From assembly GCA_035946575.1 (NCBI GenBank), contig DASYZG010000002.1, forward strand, positions 1-36,792: a DNA stretch of 36,792 bases. Reading direction: 5' to 3'. This document shows positions 36,398 to 36,792 of the stretch, one piece after another. The stretch is from Gp13-AA77 sp035946575 (lineage in GTDB: Bacteria > Acidobacteriota > Terriglobia > UBA7540). The notes under the pieces were generated by a model that was given only the letters and a program-made list of their open reading frames with translations, was not told where the DNA came from and ran no database searches. Every line of letters begins with the position of its first letter. The first letter of the stretch is position 1. Both the position numbers and the translations under genes were made by a program.

Positions 36398-36792
36398 AGT
36401 GTGAACCTTCCTGGGACGGCAGAAATTCGCCCGATTCCCCTTCTCCACATGGTTTTAGCAGGCGAAAGGCCGGTACACAGTGACGGTGATCACGTAGGTT
36501 GCTCTGTGCCCCGTAGCAGTGGCCAGCGAGTTGAGGGCCGAGAGCTACGGGCCGGTCAGTTCCCGCCACTAACCACTTCGCCGACCCTTTTTTTGGCTTT
36601 GATCGCATACCACATTTTTCACTCTTTTCGCGCTACGTAACTGGATCTCATAGACTTATCCTCATTTCGGCGGTTGGCTTTCGTTGGCTTTGAAACCGTC
36701 CAAATTTTCTCATTTTTCTCACCGTTTTGTTGATTCTGAAGAACTTGTTGGCTTTGATGCATGCAAATTTTGGGGGGGGGAGGTGTCGGTTT
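36398..36792. other. Upstream region of oxidoreductase gene (395 bases)
   Basis: No gene is supported. It contains the leader of the oxidoreductase gene, GTTGGCTTT/GGCTTTGAT units near 36594, 36673, 36683 and 36749, a GAGAAAA-like segment on the minus strand (36703-36722), and a nine-G tract (36772-36780). No FNR-type box was found. Confidence 0.45.

Overview
The window looks like chromosomal DNA of a GC-rich, Gram-negative-type bacterium, most likely an acidobacterium (Acidobacteriota, possibly a metagenome-assembled genome). This is inferred from gene content, not from a marker gene: a large Oar-type TonB-dependent receptor with an N-terminal carboxypeptidase-regulatory-like domain, an ADOP-style duplicated FtsX permease, many TPR membrane proteins, a PEP-CTERM protein, LolA, and many palindromic or dispersed repeats between genes. 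I saw no rRNA, tRNA, CRISPR array, transposase or phage gene.

Region 1 (1-13017, all + strand) is the most coherent part. A PilR-like sigma-54 activator (647-2017) precedes two tandem type IV pilin genes (2419-2898, 3051-3530). A well-formed -24/-12 promoter lies in front of the first pilin and an intrinsic terminator lies between the two. A tightly packed run follows: ABC-2 ATPase and permease, two membrane-anchored TPR-like proteins, a PAP2-family membrane phosphatase or transferase, two paralogous TMTC-like membrane proteins (GT-C type O-mannosyltransferase candidates with TPR tails), and LolA. The ATPase and permease, permease and first TPR protein, second TPR protein and PAP2, and second TMTC and lolA overlap, which suggests translational coupling. 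My favoured hypothesis is an envelope system in which the TMTC/PAP2 proteins glycosylate exported proteins, possibly the Ser/Thr-rich pilins, using polyprenyl-phosphate sugars.

Region 2 (13018-22714) holds a Cof-type HAD phosphatase, a 0.78-kb gene-free stretch with palindromes and a dispersed repeat, threonine synthase, a GYD-domain protein, a nickel/cobalt transporter with a His-rich loop, and a small secreted Cys protein. The latter is divergent from the Oar-type receptor, and a perfect FNR/CRP-type box sits between them. A lipoprotein with a glycine-zipper-like segment follows.

Region 3 (22715-36792) is mostly minus strand: a secreted TPR protein, an ADOP permease, EF-P (on +) with an Asn at the usually modified loop tip, a secreted protein of unknown function behind an Hsp70-like ATPase, a PEP-CTERM protein, and pyruvate:ferredoxin oxidoreductase followed by a dihydroorotate-dehydrogenase-like flavoprotein. 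The last two are separated by seven exact 33-bp tandem hairpin units. Ferredoxin-linked pyruvate metabolism and the FNR-type box are compatible with life at low oxygen.
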